This document shows, one piece after another, positions 7,501 through 15,341 of a DNA stretch of 64,000 nt. The position numbers and the translations under genes were made by a program. The notes below the pieces were generated by a model. The model was not told where the DNA came from. It was given only the letters and a program-made list of their open reading frames with translations, and did not search any database. Each line of letters begins with the position of its first letter. Positions within the stretch are counted from its first letter, which is position 1. This stretch comes from Burkholderia sp. FERM BP-3421 (GTDB taxonomy: Bacteria > Pseudomonadota > Gammaproteobacteria > Burkholderiales > Burkholderiaceae), in NCBI RefSeq assembly GCF_028657905.1, contig NZ_CP117781.1, forward strand, positions 1,798,001 through 1,862,000, written 5' to 3'.

Positions 7501-10203
7501 CGAGGTCGACAGCGAGGCAACCGTGCTGTTCGTCGTGGACAAGCCCGTCGACAGCGACGAGATGCCGGTCGACGTCGAGGTGGACAGCGAGGCGATCGAG
7601 CTGTTTGCCGTCGACAGACCGGTCGAGGTCGAGGTCGACAACGAGGCAACCGTGCTATTCGTCGTGGACAAGCCCGTCGACAGCGACGAAATGCCGGTTG
7701 ACGTCGACGTCGACAGCGATGCGATCGAGCTGTTCGACGTCGACAGGCCTGTCGACGTCGAAGTCGACAGGCTGTTGATCGCCGTATTCGTCGCGAACAG
7801 TTGCGAACCGTTGATCGCGTCCGTGCTGGTGGCGGTGATTTGCCCGGCAGCGACGTTGGTAACCTGACGCTCGGAGCCGGCCGCACCGACGCTCACGACG
7901 CTGGTCGGCGTCGTGCCGGCAAACGAGTAGCTCGTGCCGGCGATGGTGGCGCTGGCGGTCGGATTCGCGGCGGCGGTGACCGAGCCGCTGCCGAGCGCGA
8001 CGTCTCCGGCATTTTGGGCGACGGCGTTCGGACCGATCGCAACGGAGTTGGTGCCGAGAGCCTGGCTGTCCGCCGCGGTGGAATTCGCGTGGAAGTACTT
8101 GATGCCCTGGCTGTTGATGTTGTCGATCGCGGCGCCGACGTTGTTGGCCGTGGTGGTCGTGCCGTTCGCGTTGTACGTGGTGTACGACGGCGCCGAGATC
8201 GTGCCGGTCGCCGGATTATAGGCAGCGCCGCCGCCGAGCGCCGAGGCGGTGCTCGTGCCGAGGTTGTTCGTGGCTGAGACAGCGGTACTCAGGCCGGTGG
8301 ACAGCGAGCTGATGCCGGTCGACGTCGAGGTGGACAGCGAAGCGATGCTGCTGTTGGCCGACGACAGGCCGGTCGACGTCGACGTCGAGAGCGACGTTAC
8401 GGTGCTGTTGGTGGTGCTCAGGCCGGTCGAAAGCGAGCTGATGCCGGTCGACGTCGAGGTGGACAGCGAAACGATGCTGCTGTTGGCCGACGACAGGCCG
8501 GTCGACGTCGACGTCGAGAGCGACGTTACGGTGCTGTTGGTCGTGCTCAGGCCGGTCGAGAGCGAGCTGATGCCGGTCGACGTCGAGGTGGACAGCGAGG
8601 TGATCGAACTGTTGGCCGACGAGAGACCGGTCGACGTCGAGGTCGAGAGCGACGTGACGGTGCTGTTGGTCGTGCTGAGGCCGGTCGAAAGCGAGCTGAT
8701 GCCGGTCGAAGTCGAGGTGGACAGCGAAGCGATGCTGCTGTTGGCCGACGACAGGCCGGTTGACGTCGACGTCGAGAGCGACGTGACGGTGCTGTTGGTG
8801 GTGCTGAGACCTGTCGAAAGCGAGCTGATGCCGGTCGACGTCGAGGTGGACAGCGAAGCGATGCTGCTGTTGGCCGACGACAGGCCGGTTGACGTCGAGG
8901 TCGAGAGCGACGTGACGGTGCTGTTGGTCGTGCTGAGACCTGTCGAGAGCGAGCTGATGCCGGTGGACGTCGAGGTGGACAGCGAAACGATCGAGCTATT
9001 GGCCGACGAGAGACCGGTCGACGTCGAGGTCGAGAGCGACGTGACGGCACTGTTGGTGGTGCTCAGGCCGGTCGAGAGCGAACTGATGCCGGTCGAAGTC
9101 GACGTGGACAGCGAGACGATGCTGCTATTGGCCGACGAGAGACCGGTCGACGTGGAGGTCGAGAGCGACGTTACGGTGCTGTTGGTGGTGCTCAGGCCGG
9201 TCGAGAGCGAGCTGATGCCGGTGGACGTCGAGGTGGACAGCGAGATGATCGAACTGTTGGCCGACGAGAGACCGGTCGACGTCGAGGTCGAGAGCGACGT
9301 GACGGTGCTGTTAGTGGTGCTCAGGCCGGTCGAGAGTGAACTGATGCCGGTCGATGCAGACGTGGACAGAGAGGTGATCGAGCTATTGGCCGATGAGAGA
9401 CCGGTCGACGTCGAAGTCGAGAGCGACGTGACGGTACTGTTGGTCGTGCTGAGACCCGTCGAGAGCGAGCTGATGCCGGTCGACGCAGACGTGGACAGCG
9501 AGGTGATTCTGCTGTTGGTGGTGCTGAGACCTGTCGAGAGCGAGCTGATGCCGGTCGACGTCGACGTGGACAGCGAGACAATGCTGCTATTGGCCGACGA
9601 CAAACCGGTCGAGGTTGAAGTCGACAGCGAAAACAGTTGACTGCCGTTGATCGCGTCGGTGCTGGTCGCGGTAACGGCACCGTTCGCAAGGTTGATGATG
9701 TTGTGACCGGTTACGTCAGTATTGCTGCCACTCAGCATGATGCTGCCCGGGGCATTCAGCTCGATCGTCTGCCCCGGCACAGAGCCCGTTGTGTCCGAAC
9801 TGGTTGTCGTGGCGTTGTTGACCGTGATATACGTGACTGTCGGACCCGCTATCGCATTGCCTCCGGGGCCGCTTGCCGCGCCACCCATGTAGAGCACGTC
9901 ACTGCCCGTCGTGCAGTCCATGTTGTAGGTACCGGTGCCGGTGGAAGACAAGCCGTAGGCCGTTCCGTTGGCGCAAACGGTAAATGCGGCGGCAAACACC
10001 GAGGTCGGTGCGAAGATTACGGCCCCTCCCAACACCGCGGCGGTCAGCATCCGGACTGTGGCCCCCCGCCCTTTCGCACTTGGCAGTGCAACCGCAATCG
10101 CGCGCGCCACCTTCGCCTTTCTGCCCTTAGAGGAATCAATTTCCGACGCAGCCACCCACGCGCCGAGCGACTCATTCCAAATCGTCTTGTATGATTTATT
10201 CAA
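4588..10203 (-). CDS. Trimeric autotransporter adhesin (YadA/BpaC-like), 1871 residues
   Basis: An outer-membrane trimeric adhesin (type Vc secretion). In order: an ESPR extension (MNKSYKTIWNESLGAW, residues 1-29), a signal peptide ending near VFA at about 71, then passenger. Stalk repeats dominate residues 188-640: about ten 43-residue units built from SLSTSTSTGLSSANSSI and SLSTGLSTTNS. Four YadA-like head blocks follow (AVAIG/VALGS motifs, HYYSVNDNGTQQGNY), each joined by necks of the form ATSTDAINGSQLF; six neck-like motifs are visible. The last ~95 residues are the YadA anchor, ending MLYQWK. The start codon is TTG, with AAGGGG nine bases upstream, and the ESPR fits this start exactly. 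A strong terminator follows. Flanking orphan response regulators, an H-NS-like protein and an EAL protein suggest tight control. Repeats make assembly length uncertain. Confidence 0.95.
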   Translation of the reverse strand: MNKSYKTIWNESLGAWVAASEIDSSKGRKAKVARAIAVALPSAKGRGATVRMLTAAVLGGAVIFAPTSVFAAAFTVCANGTAYGLSSTGTGTYNMDCTTGSDVLYMGGAASGPGGNAIAGPTVTYITVNNATTTSSDTTGSVPGQTIELNAPGSIMLSGSNTDVTGHNIINLANGAVTATSTDAINGSQLFSLSTSTSTGLSSANSSIVSLSTSTSTGISSLSTGLSTTNSRITSLSTSASTGISSLSTGLSTTNSTVTSLSTSTSTGLSSANSSITSLSTSASTGISSLSTGLSTTNSTVTSLSTSTSTGLSSANSSIISLSTSTSTGISSLSTGLSTTNSTVTSLSTSTSTGLSSANSSIVSLSTSTSTGISSLSTGLSTTNSAVTSLSTSTSTGLSSANSSIVSLSTSTSTGISSLSTGLSTTNSTVTSLSTSTSTGLSSANSSIASLSTSTSTGISSLSTGLSTTNSTVTSLSTSTSTGLSSANSSIASLSTSTSTGISSLSTGLSTTNSTVTSLSTSTSTGLSSANSSITSLSTSTSTGISSLSTGLSTTNSTVTSLSTSTSTGLSSANSSIVSLSTSTSTGISSLSTGLSTTNSTVTSLSTSTSTGLSSANSSIASLSTSTSTGISSLSTGLSTAVSATNNLGTSTASALGGGAAYNPATGTISAPSYTTYNANGTTTTANNVGAAIDNINSQGIKYFHANSTAADSQALGTNSVAIGPNAVAQNAGDVALGSGSVTAAANPTASATIAGTSYSFAGTTPTSVVSVGAAGSERQVTNVAAGQITATSTDAINGSQLFATNTAINSLSTSTSTGLSTSNSSIASLSTSTSTGISSLSTGLSTTNSTVASLSTSTSTGLSTANSSIASLSTSTSTGISSLSTGLSTTNSTVASLSTSTSTGLSTATSSISSLSTSTSTGISSLSTAVNAAKTHYYSVNDNGTQQGNYANDGATGINALAAGTNATAAGASAVAVGDGSNASAAGSVALGQNAVASIANSVALGSNSVTAAANPTATGTVGGVTYNYAGTTPVGVVSVGAPGAERQITNVAAGQVTATSTDAINGSQLFAANTAINSLSTSTSTGLSSANSSIASLSTSTSTGISSLSTGLSTTNSNLASLSTSTSTGISSLSTGLSTTDSNLASLSTSTSTGLSTANSSISSLSTAVNASKTHYYSVNDNGTQQGNYANDGATGINALAAGTNATAAGASAVAVGDGSNASAAGSVALGQNAVASIANSVALGSNSVTAAANPTATGTVGGVTYNYAGTTPVGVVSVGAPGAERQITNVAAGQVTATSTDAINGSQLFSTNTAINSLSTSTSTGLSSATSSIVSLSTSTSTGIGSLSTGLSSTNSSIVSLSTSTSTGISSLSTGLSTTNSTVLSLSTSTSTGISSLSTGLSTTNSNIASLSTSTSTAISAAKTHYYSVNDNGTQQGNYNNDGATGTNALAAGTNASASGASSVAVGDGANASSSGAVAIGQGALASGSQAVSIGAASVASGNDALAIGNASTAAGTGSISFGNTATAVGAGSLAFGSNAVANNANDVALGSGSVTAAPNPTASATIGGVSYGFAGTSPTSVVSVGAPGAERQVTNVAAGRVSATSTDAVNGSQLNATNQALNSLSTSTATNISSLSTGVTSLSTGLSTTNSTVAQLSSSTSTSIGSLSTGVANINNQLTSLSTSINNTTLSQNSTGVAADMNGTGSDKPTVTAGSNSVAIGSNSTDGGRSNVVSVGSDTQQRQIINVAPGTQGTDAVNLNQLNAVQSTMSTALSSQQVQINSLSSQLQQTDQMARQGIAAVGAMASIPQLDRDANFGMGVGTSTFLGQKAMAVNMQARITDNLKASLNGGFSGGQKVIGAGMLYQWK
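6240..7425 (-). repeat. Direct duplication of a head-neck module inside the adhesin
   Basis: About 450 bp at 6240-6695 recurs at 6960-7415 with an exact offset of 720 bp and only scattered differences; for example the stretch from 6313 to 6500 matches 7033 to 7220 almost base for base. It encodes a 240-residue neck-head-stalk period. The near-identity points to recent duplication or gene conversion. Confidence 0.85.
8283..9640 (-). repeat. Tandem 129-bp repeat array encoding the adhesin stalk
   Basis: Roughly ten copies of a 129-bp (43-codon) unit in phase; landmark sequences recur at 129-bp steps (for example GATGCTGCTGTTGG at 8344 and 8473). The last copies toward 9500 are more diverged and one is shortened. 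Such arrays usually change copy number by recombination, altering stalk length. Confidence 0.9.
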
Positions 10204-11191
10204 AATATATACCCCTTATATAAGAACTATCAGCAGCGTGACCACAGGTGTCGGCTCAAGTCTTGCCGCAAGCAACAACGTTTAAAAGCTGTACTTCTGC
10301 CGTGTGGCTTTCCAAGTCGGCATGGCGGCATAGCGATCAAGCTCCCCCCCTTACTACAAAGACGAATCATTCGTCACGCGCGAAATAACATGCGAACCTG
10401 CAACTGGCAACGCTCAAATAGATAGAGGTATTTAAAGAATGGGAGCATCTTCCGGCGCACGGCATGAGATCGAGGGCTTATCTTTAATCGGATTCGATCG
10501 TGCGCCTGGTGGCCCCATCTCTTTTATGATTCGATTGGATGATATTTATCGACGGATCGCGCAAAGAAAACTTTTGTCACGAAAATTTTTAAAAAATGTA
10601 AATTATGACAATCAGTTCAAATTGTCATCTCGCCCCATATATAAGTCATATCGATTGCCCTAATGATTTAAGACTCGACAAAGGCGCGCTTGCCGCAAAC
10701 CTGGCGGATTTACCAGGGACAGCGTATTGGTGTGAAATAAGGGAGCGAAACCAGGAATTGCCATCGAAACAGTGCGCCTCAAGATGGGGGCTGCGCTGGA
10801 TGGAAGAAGGATTGGTCAACGGGGCATCTGAATCGCGTCGGGCACGTCAGACTGGGGAGGACAATGAGAATCGCAGGACGCAGCTGACCGAAAGCCGTGC
10901 GGAACCCTATGCCCGACTCATCCTTGGCATCGAGGTTCGCCCGTGCCGAGGGGAATGCTTGATGGGTTATGAGGTGAAACGTACTTCGACGAATCTATTA
11001 CCGTCATGCCTATAGGCAGGCGAGATTCCGGCCGATAACCGCGCCGCTGGCCAATGCGCGAGTAGAGCCCTTCTCTCGCAGCGATCGGCCTAACGAGGCT
11101 CTTCGATGCCTTTCCGAGACCATGTCACGCTGCGAACGCGGCCCGCCCGATCGGCGAATTGAATCAACCGGGGGGCGCTGATCCGACCCGA
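10204..11191. other. Long intergenic region upstream of the adhesin
   Basis: Almost 1 kb of lower-GC sequence between adhesin and H-NS-like gene. It must contain the adhesin promoter. A run of seven C lies at 10344-10350, about 140 bp upstream of the start. Open frames at 10439-10663 and 10605-11015 on the plus strand have no recognisable domain, no clear ribosome sites and overlap each other; I do not support them as genes. Confidence 0.5.
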
Positions 11192-11479
11192 TCAGAAATT
11201 ATTTATTTCAAATTGCTTTCGATCTTTGTCGCGAATCCAGTCGGGTGCGCGCCCTGATCCCGACCACGTGGCGCCGCTGACCGGGTCGAAGTAGCGGACC
11301 CGTCGCTTGGTCGCGCGCCGGAGGATTTCCGCAGGGAAAATATCTTCCGGCAGGAAACTAAACTCTCGAATGCAATACTGAATTTCCTGCAGAATGGCCT
11401 CCGCCGCGATCCGGCGCTCTTCGGCAAACTGCGACTCCAGTTTAGATTTCTGCTCTAGGTATTGTCGATAGGATTCCAT
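11192..11479 (-). CDS. H-NS-like nucleoid protein / xenogeneic silencer
   Basis: A 95-residue protein with an N-terminal coiled-coil oligomerisation part (YRQYLEQKSKLESQFAEERR) and a C-terminal H-NS DNA-binding motif, VRYFDPVSGATWSGSGRAPDWI in outline: the conserved DPxSGxTWSGxGRxPxWI core is present, with Ser in place of a usual Arg. H-NS family proteins bind AT-rich DNA and silence acquired genes. Its place beside a lower-GC adhesin region suggests a local silencer, which is inference. It is transcribed toward the adhesin promoter region. Confidence 0.88.
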   Translation of the reverse strand: MESYRQYLEQKSKLESQFAEERRIAAEAILQEIQYCIREFSFLPEDIFPAEILRRATKRRVRYFDPVSGATWSGSGRAPDWIRDKDRKQFEINNF

Positions 11480-11978
11480 GCTGCATGCTCGCGGTTATCT
11501 GATTTCCGATGGCCAGAACAGGCAGACGCCGACATCTTGTACTTCATGCTCCCCGGTCACGGGACGCTTGCCCTGCCCTTCACGATGCCGCATGGCGCAC
11601 CGGCAATCTGTACGACGAGAACATGACTTCCAACATGCCTCATCGTACGAGCAAGCTCGAACGACAAGAATGGTCAACATCAAACCCTTAAATTCATGGC
11701 AACAACCTTTAGACCACAGGCTATAGGCATGACCGTCGCCAATTGAAAACATTTGTCACATCGAGATGTACAGAATAAGAATATGGCTTTCATTCAGAAA
11801 TGTTGACAAATCATGCCGTGAAAAGTGCGATTCTTCAGCGCGTACCACATGGTCAAATGATTTGAAATTATTTGAAACAATTTCCCGGCAAGAGCGGTTC
11901 ATCTTGCCGGAGGAATGAATCGACACTTATGCAAACCAGTTTTTGCAAATCTGTGCAACCCGAAGGAAAGCGGTCGCA
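11480..11978. other. AT-rich divergent control region
   Basis: About 500 bp between the divergent H-NS-like and response-regulator genes. No protein gene is supported. It carries an 8-bp inverted repeat, ATTTGTCA at 11751-11758 and TGACAAAT at 11804-11811, and AT-rich runs near 11856-11885 that would suit H-NS or response-regulator binding. Confidence 0.5.
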
Positions 11979-12689
11979 ATGAGAATACTGTCCCTTGATG
12001 ATGAGCCATCACAGGCACAACTTATCCGCGAGACGTTGATCACCGAAGGATTTGATGTACGGAGCGCTGTCGCCAGCGCCGAAGCCATACGTTTCCTCGA
12101 AACCGACATCTTCGATCTGGTCGTGCTTGACTGGAACCTGCCGGACATGTCCGGGCTGGAGGTGCTCGCCTGGATCCGCGCCCGGGTCGGCAGAGACCTT
12201 CCCGTGCTGTTCCTGACCAACCGGGTGCGCGAGGACCAGCTCGTCGTCGCGCTCGAGGCTGGCGCCGACGACTACATGGTCAAGCCGGTCCGGCGGAATG
12301 AGCTGGTTGCGCGAGTCCGCGCCCTGCTGCGACGCGCCTATCCCGTCACTTCGGCGCCCATGTCGCTCGAAGTGGGCCGTTATCGGCTCGATATTGCAGG
12401 CGGAACCGTGTTCCTGGACGGCGAGCCGATCAAGCTGACCTTCCGGGAGTTCGGCATTGCCGTCGCGTTATTCCAGAATTGCGGCCGCGTGATGCCGCGA
12501 GAGCGTTTGATCAAATCGATCTGGGGCCGCGACTCCGATCAGATATCACGCACGCTCGACACGCACATCTATCGCGTGCGCACCAAGCTCCACCTCGGCC
12601 CGCAAAACGGCGTCCGGCTCCGCGCTGTCTACAATCATGGATACCGGCTGGAGCTGCTCGATGCAAAGGAATCGGAGAGCGTCGAGTAG
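11979..12689 (+). CDS. Orphan OmpR/PhoB-type response regulator (copy 2)
   Basis: A 236-residue regulator. The receiver domain shows ILSLDDE, the phospho-acceptor Asp in LVVLDWNLPDMSGLEVL, LFLTNR and YMVKPVRR. The winged-helix output domain ends LDTHIYRVRTKLHLG...NHGYRLELLD. ATG 11979 is preferred over upstream codons because AAGGAAAG precedes it. It is a paralogue of the regulator at 1392-2117, sharing long blocks such as AGADxYxxKP and LDTHIYRxRxKL. No sensor kinase is nearby. Its position and orientation opposite the adhesin make the adhesin and the H-NS-like gene reasonable targets, but this is inference. Confidence 0.9.
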   Translation: MRILSLDDEPSQAQLIRETLITEGFDVRSAVASAEAIRFLETDIFDLVVLDWNLPDMSGLEVLAWIRARVGRDLPVLFLTNRVREDQLVVALEAGADDYMVKPVRRNELVARVRALLRRAYPVTSAPMSLEVGRYRLDIAGGTVFLDGEPIKLTFREFGIAVALFQNCGRVMPRERLIKSIWGRDSDQISRTLDTHIYRVRTKLHLGPQNGVRLRAVYNHGYRLELLDAKESESVE

Positions 12690-13065
12690 ACCCTCCGCGG
12701 GCCCCCGCCGCCAGGCAGGTTGCATGAGCGATCCAGTCGCGGGAACGGAACGGGAGGCTAGCTGCAGCACACCAATGTGCTGCTTGGCGCGCTGATCGCG
12801 CCGAACGGTTCGCCGGACATCATCTATCGCGCCTGGTGCGCGGCGCGCTTCGGGCTGGTGATCTGAAAGCGCGGAAATCTGACGATTCGCCCTGCTTGGC
12901 CGAGGGCCGCCACATGGTCGATCCCGAGTCTCGCGAGCGCGTCGGTGCTAGACTTTCTGGATACTTGAATATCGACGTCGATACGTAGCAGTACCGCTCG
13001 CACGATCGCGAAAGCGTCATTGGGCTATGCGCCCCTATCGAACCCACGCATACGCACTCTCATTC
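12690..13065. other. Intergenic stretch with a toxin-gene scrap
   Basis: Contains the PIN-domain remnant listed separately. Otherwise I see no gene and no clear terminator; the promoter of the TPR-glycosyltransferase gene should lie near its right end. Confidence 0.5.
12760..12866 (+). pseudogene. Fragment of a PIN-domain (VapC-like) toxin
   Basis: About 34 codons reading HTNVLLGALIAPNGSP, then IIYRAWCAARFGLVI and a stop. This matches the first third of PIN toxins, which begin DTNVLLSALL and continue to RxxRFxLV. The first catalytic Asp before TNV is replaced by His, and the rest of the domain is lost. No antitoxin partner is seen. It is a decayed piece of a toxin-antitoxin pair. Confidence 0.5.
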
Positions 13066-14760
13066 ATGTCCCTGTTCCTGACCGCATATGCCATGCATCA
13101 AGCCGGGCGTTTCCAGGAGGCTGCCGACGGCTATCTCCAGGTGCTCGCGCACGAACCTGAGCACGCCGATGCGCTGCATCTGCTCGGCCTGCTACGCTCC
13201 GACGCGGGCGATTTGGCCGGTGGCGAGGCATTGATGCGTCGGGCACTGGTGCAGAGCGAAGCCCCTGTCTATCTCGTCAACCTCGGCAATCTGCTCTTGA
13301 AGCAAGCCCGTCTCGAAGAGGCCGAAGCAATGTGCCGCCGCGCAGTCGAACTGGGGCCTTGCTACATGCGGGGGTACTACACCCTCGGTAACGTGTTGAT
13401 GGAGCGTCAGCGCTTCGTCGAAGCGGAAGCGGCATTTCTGCGCGCACTCGAAATCGATCCCCACGCGACCGGCGTGATGAACAATCTCGGCACGATCTAC
13501 GTGCGCGACAAACGGTTTTCCGACGCGGACGCGGTGTTTCGACGGGCGCTCGAAGTCGATCCGCACTTGGTGCACACGCACTACAACCTCGGCCTGCTGA
13601 TGTTGCGCACCGATCGCCCTGATGAAGCAGAACCGGCCTTGCGCCAGGCACTCGTGATCGATCCCGCGCATGTCGACGCGCGCAACAATCTCGGTACGGC
13701 ACTCAGACTGCTCGAGCGGCCAGCACAAGCCGAGGCGGCGTACCACGAAGTGCTCGGGTGCAGGCCGGATTTCGCCGATGCGCACTGGAACCTCGCGATC
13801 CTGCTGCTCGCCCAGGGGCGCTACGAGGAGGGCTGGCCGCACGGTGAGTTTCGTTACCGTGCGGGCAGAACGACGCGCGCCGATGCCTCGGTCCCGCAGC
13901 TCCACTACCCGCAATGGCAGGGGCAGGCGCTGATCGGCAAGTCGCTCGCAATCTGGCCTGAGCAGGGCTATGGCGACTACCTTCAGTTCGTGCGCTATGT
14001 GCCGCTGCTGAAGGCACGAGGTGTAAAGCATCTCACCTTGATTTGCCCGGAACCGCTCGCAGCGCTGCTCGCGACGGTCGATGGAGTGGACGAGGTCACG
14101 ACGTCGCTCAAGCCTGCGCGCACCTACGACTACTGGTCGTTCTTCATGAGCCTGCCGCTGTATCTCGGTACGACGGTCGACACGATCCCCGCGTCGCTGC
14201 CATATCTGCGCGCACCACCGGCGCGACTCGAGCGTTGGCGCAACCGCTTGCCCGCCGAAGGCTTCAAGGTGGGGCTCGTCTGGCGAGGCTTCACGGGACA
14301 TCAGAACGACGACGCCCGCTCGTTGCCGGGCCTTATGACGCTTGCGCCGTTATGGTCGGTGCCGGGCGTGCGTTTCATCAGCCTGCAGAAGGGCGCGGCA
14401 GAGGAAGAAGCCGCTCGCGCGCCTGCGCATCTGCCTGTCATGCCGGTCGGGCCGGACCTCGCGGACTTTGCGGACACGGCAGCCGTGATCGCCCAACTGG
14501 ATCTGGTCATCACCGTCGATACCGCCGTCGCCCATCTGGCGGGTGCGCTCGGCAAATCGTGCTGGGTGCTGCTGTCGAAATACTGGACCGACTGGCGTTG
14601 GATGCAGTCGCGCAGCGATTCGCCGTGGTATCCGCAGGCGCTGCGTCTGTTTCGGCAGAGCCGTCCCGGCGACTGGGACGAGGTCGTGCGGCAGGTCGTC
14701 GCGGCGCTCGACAGCCGGGTCGCGCAGGCACAAGCGGGTTCTCGCAATGAGTCTGCATGA
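13066..14760 (+). CDS. TPR-repeat protein fused to a GT9-like glycosyltransferase domain
   Basis: About 564 residues. The first ~270 hold roughly seven tetratricopeptide repeats (ALHLLGLLRSDAGDLAGGE, NNLGTIYVRDKRFSDAD, HYNLGLLMLRTDRPDEAE). The rest resembles ADP-heptose/GT-B transferases: IWPEQGYGDYLQFVRY, VGLVWRGFTGHQND, then the donor-site-like VDTAVAHLAGALG and WRWMQSRSDSPWYP. TPR-GT proteins often modify proteins on Ser/Thr or act in surface glycan assembly. It starts 376 bp after the response regulator, same strand, beside a Ser/Thr-rich adhesin; glycosylation of that adhesin is a hypothesis. ATG 13066 begins the first TPR; an in-frame ATG at 13027 is an alternative. Confidence 0.85.
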   Translation: MSLFLTAYAMHQAGRFQEAADGYLQVLAHEPEHADALHLLGLLRSDAGDLAGGEALMRRALVQSEAPVYLVNLGNLLLKQARLEEAEAMCRRAVELGPCYMRGYYTLGNVLMERQRFVEAEAAFLRALEIDPHATGVMNNLGTIYVRDKRFSDADAVFRRALEVDPHLVHTHYNLGLLMLRTDRPDEAEPALRQALVIDPAHVDARNNLGTALRLLERPAQAEAAYHEVLGCRPDFADAHWNLAILLLAQGRYEEGWPHGEFRYRAGRTTRADASVPQLHYPQWQGQALIGKSLAIWPEQGYGDYLQFVRYVPLLKARGVKHLTLICPEPLAALLATVDGVDEVTTSLKPARTYDYWSFFMSLPLYLGTTVDTIPASLPYLRAPPARLERWRNRLPAEGFKVGLVWRGFTGHQNDDARSLPGLMTLAPLWSVPGVRFISLQKGAAEEEAARAPAHLPVMPVGPDLADFADTAAVIAQLDLVITVDTAVAHLAGALGKSCWVLLSKYWTDWRWMQSRSDSPWYPQALRLFRQSRPGDWDEVVRQVVAALDSRVAQAQAGSRNESA

Positions 14761-14821
14761 TGCGTGTTCGCACGCATCATGAACCGGAGCGGATGCCAGT
14801 CCGATCAATGGCCGCTGCCGC

Positions 14822-15259
14822 TCACGTCGCGGCCTTGTAGGCGGGCAGCTTGTCGCCCAGCCGCGCTCCCATCTCGGCGCCGAGCGCCTGCAGCGCATTC
14901 AGCGGGCGCACCATCACCTCGAATTCGGCGATCTTGCCGTGCGCGTCGAAGCGGATGAAATCGACGCCCTTGAGCTTGCGTTCGCCCACCCGTGCGCTGA
15001 ATTCGAGAACGACGCTGAGCCCGTCGTCGCTCACCAGTTGGCGATGGTAGGCAAAATCCTCGAGCACGCGGATGACGGTATTCAATGCAAGTGTCAGCGC
15101 CGCGGCCGACTGGTAAGCCGAAAAAGCCATGGGCGAGCGAAACTCCGCGCCGGGGGCGACGATCGATGCCAACTCGCTCAAATCTTGCTGCTCGACCATC
15201 CGATGCCACAGATTCAGCGAATCGACCACGACCGGATGAAGGTGTTTCGGTGGCTGCAT
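14822..15259 (-). CDS. NTF2/SnoaL-like small protein
   Basis: A 145-residue protein of the alpha+beta-barrel NTF2-like type: an N-terminal helix (VVVDSLNLWHRMVEQQDL), a central APGAEFRSPMA strand-turn and a sheet ending GVDFIRFDAHGKIAEFEVMVRP, which is the usual signature of this fold. It has no signal peptide. The ATG at 15259 has GGGAGAGGAGC directly upstream. Members are enzymes or ligand-binding proteins of many kinds; the role here is unknown. It is 82 bp downstream of the MFS gene stop-to-start side but read separately. Confidence 0.75.
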   Translation of the reverse strand: MQPPKHLHPVVVDSLNLWHRMVEQQDLSELASIVAPGAEFRSPMAFSAYQSAAALTLALNTVIRVLEDFAYHRQLVSDDGLSVVLEFSARVGERKLKGVDFIRFDAHGKIAEFEVMVRPLNALQALGAEMGARLGDKLPAYKAAT

Positions 15260-15341
15260 GCTCCTCTCCCAGATAGGCCGCCCTTCAGCGGCGATTTTCA
15301 TTTGATCGGATCAGGCGGGTCCATGCGTCGAGACGCGGGCG

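Noticed and set aside
8249..9640. A 463-codon open frame on the plus strand rich in VDVEVDSE repeats
   Set aside because: It is the reverse complement of the adhesin stalk; a periodic repeat with biased codons keeps the opposite strand open. No start signals or independent features.
4588..10203. Regular repeats that might suggest a CRISPR array
   Set aside because: Units are coding, in frame, 129 bp long and without spacers; they belong to the adhesin.
10344..10350. Seven-C run upstream of the adhesin as a phase-variation tract
   Set aside because: Seven bases is short for slippage switching and it lies about 140 bp from the start; no second copy or promoter spacing supports a switch.
10605..11015. 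A 136-codon frame between adhesin and H-NS-like gene
   Set aside because: No recognisable motif or start signal, and it overlaps another weak frame.
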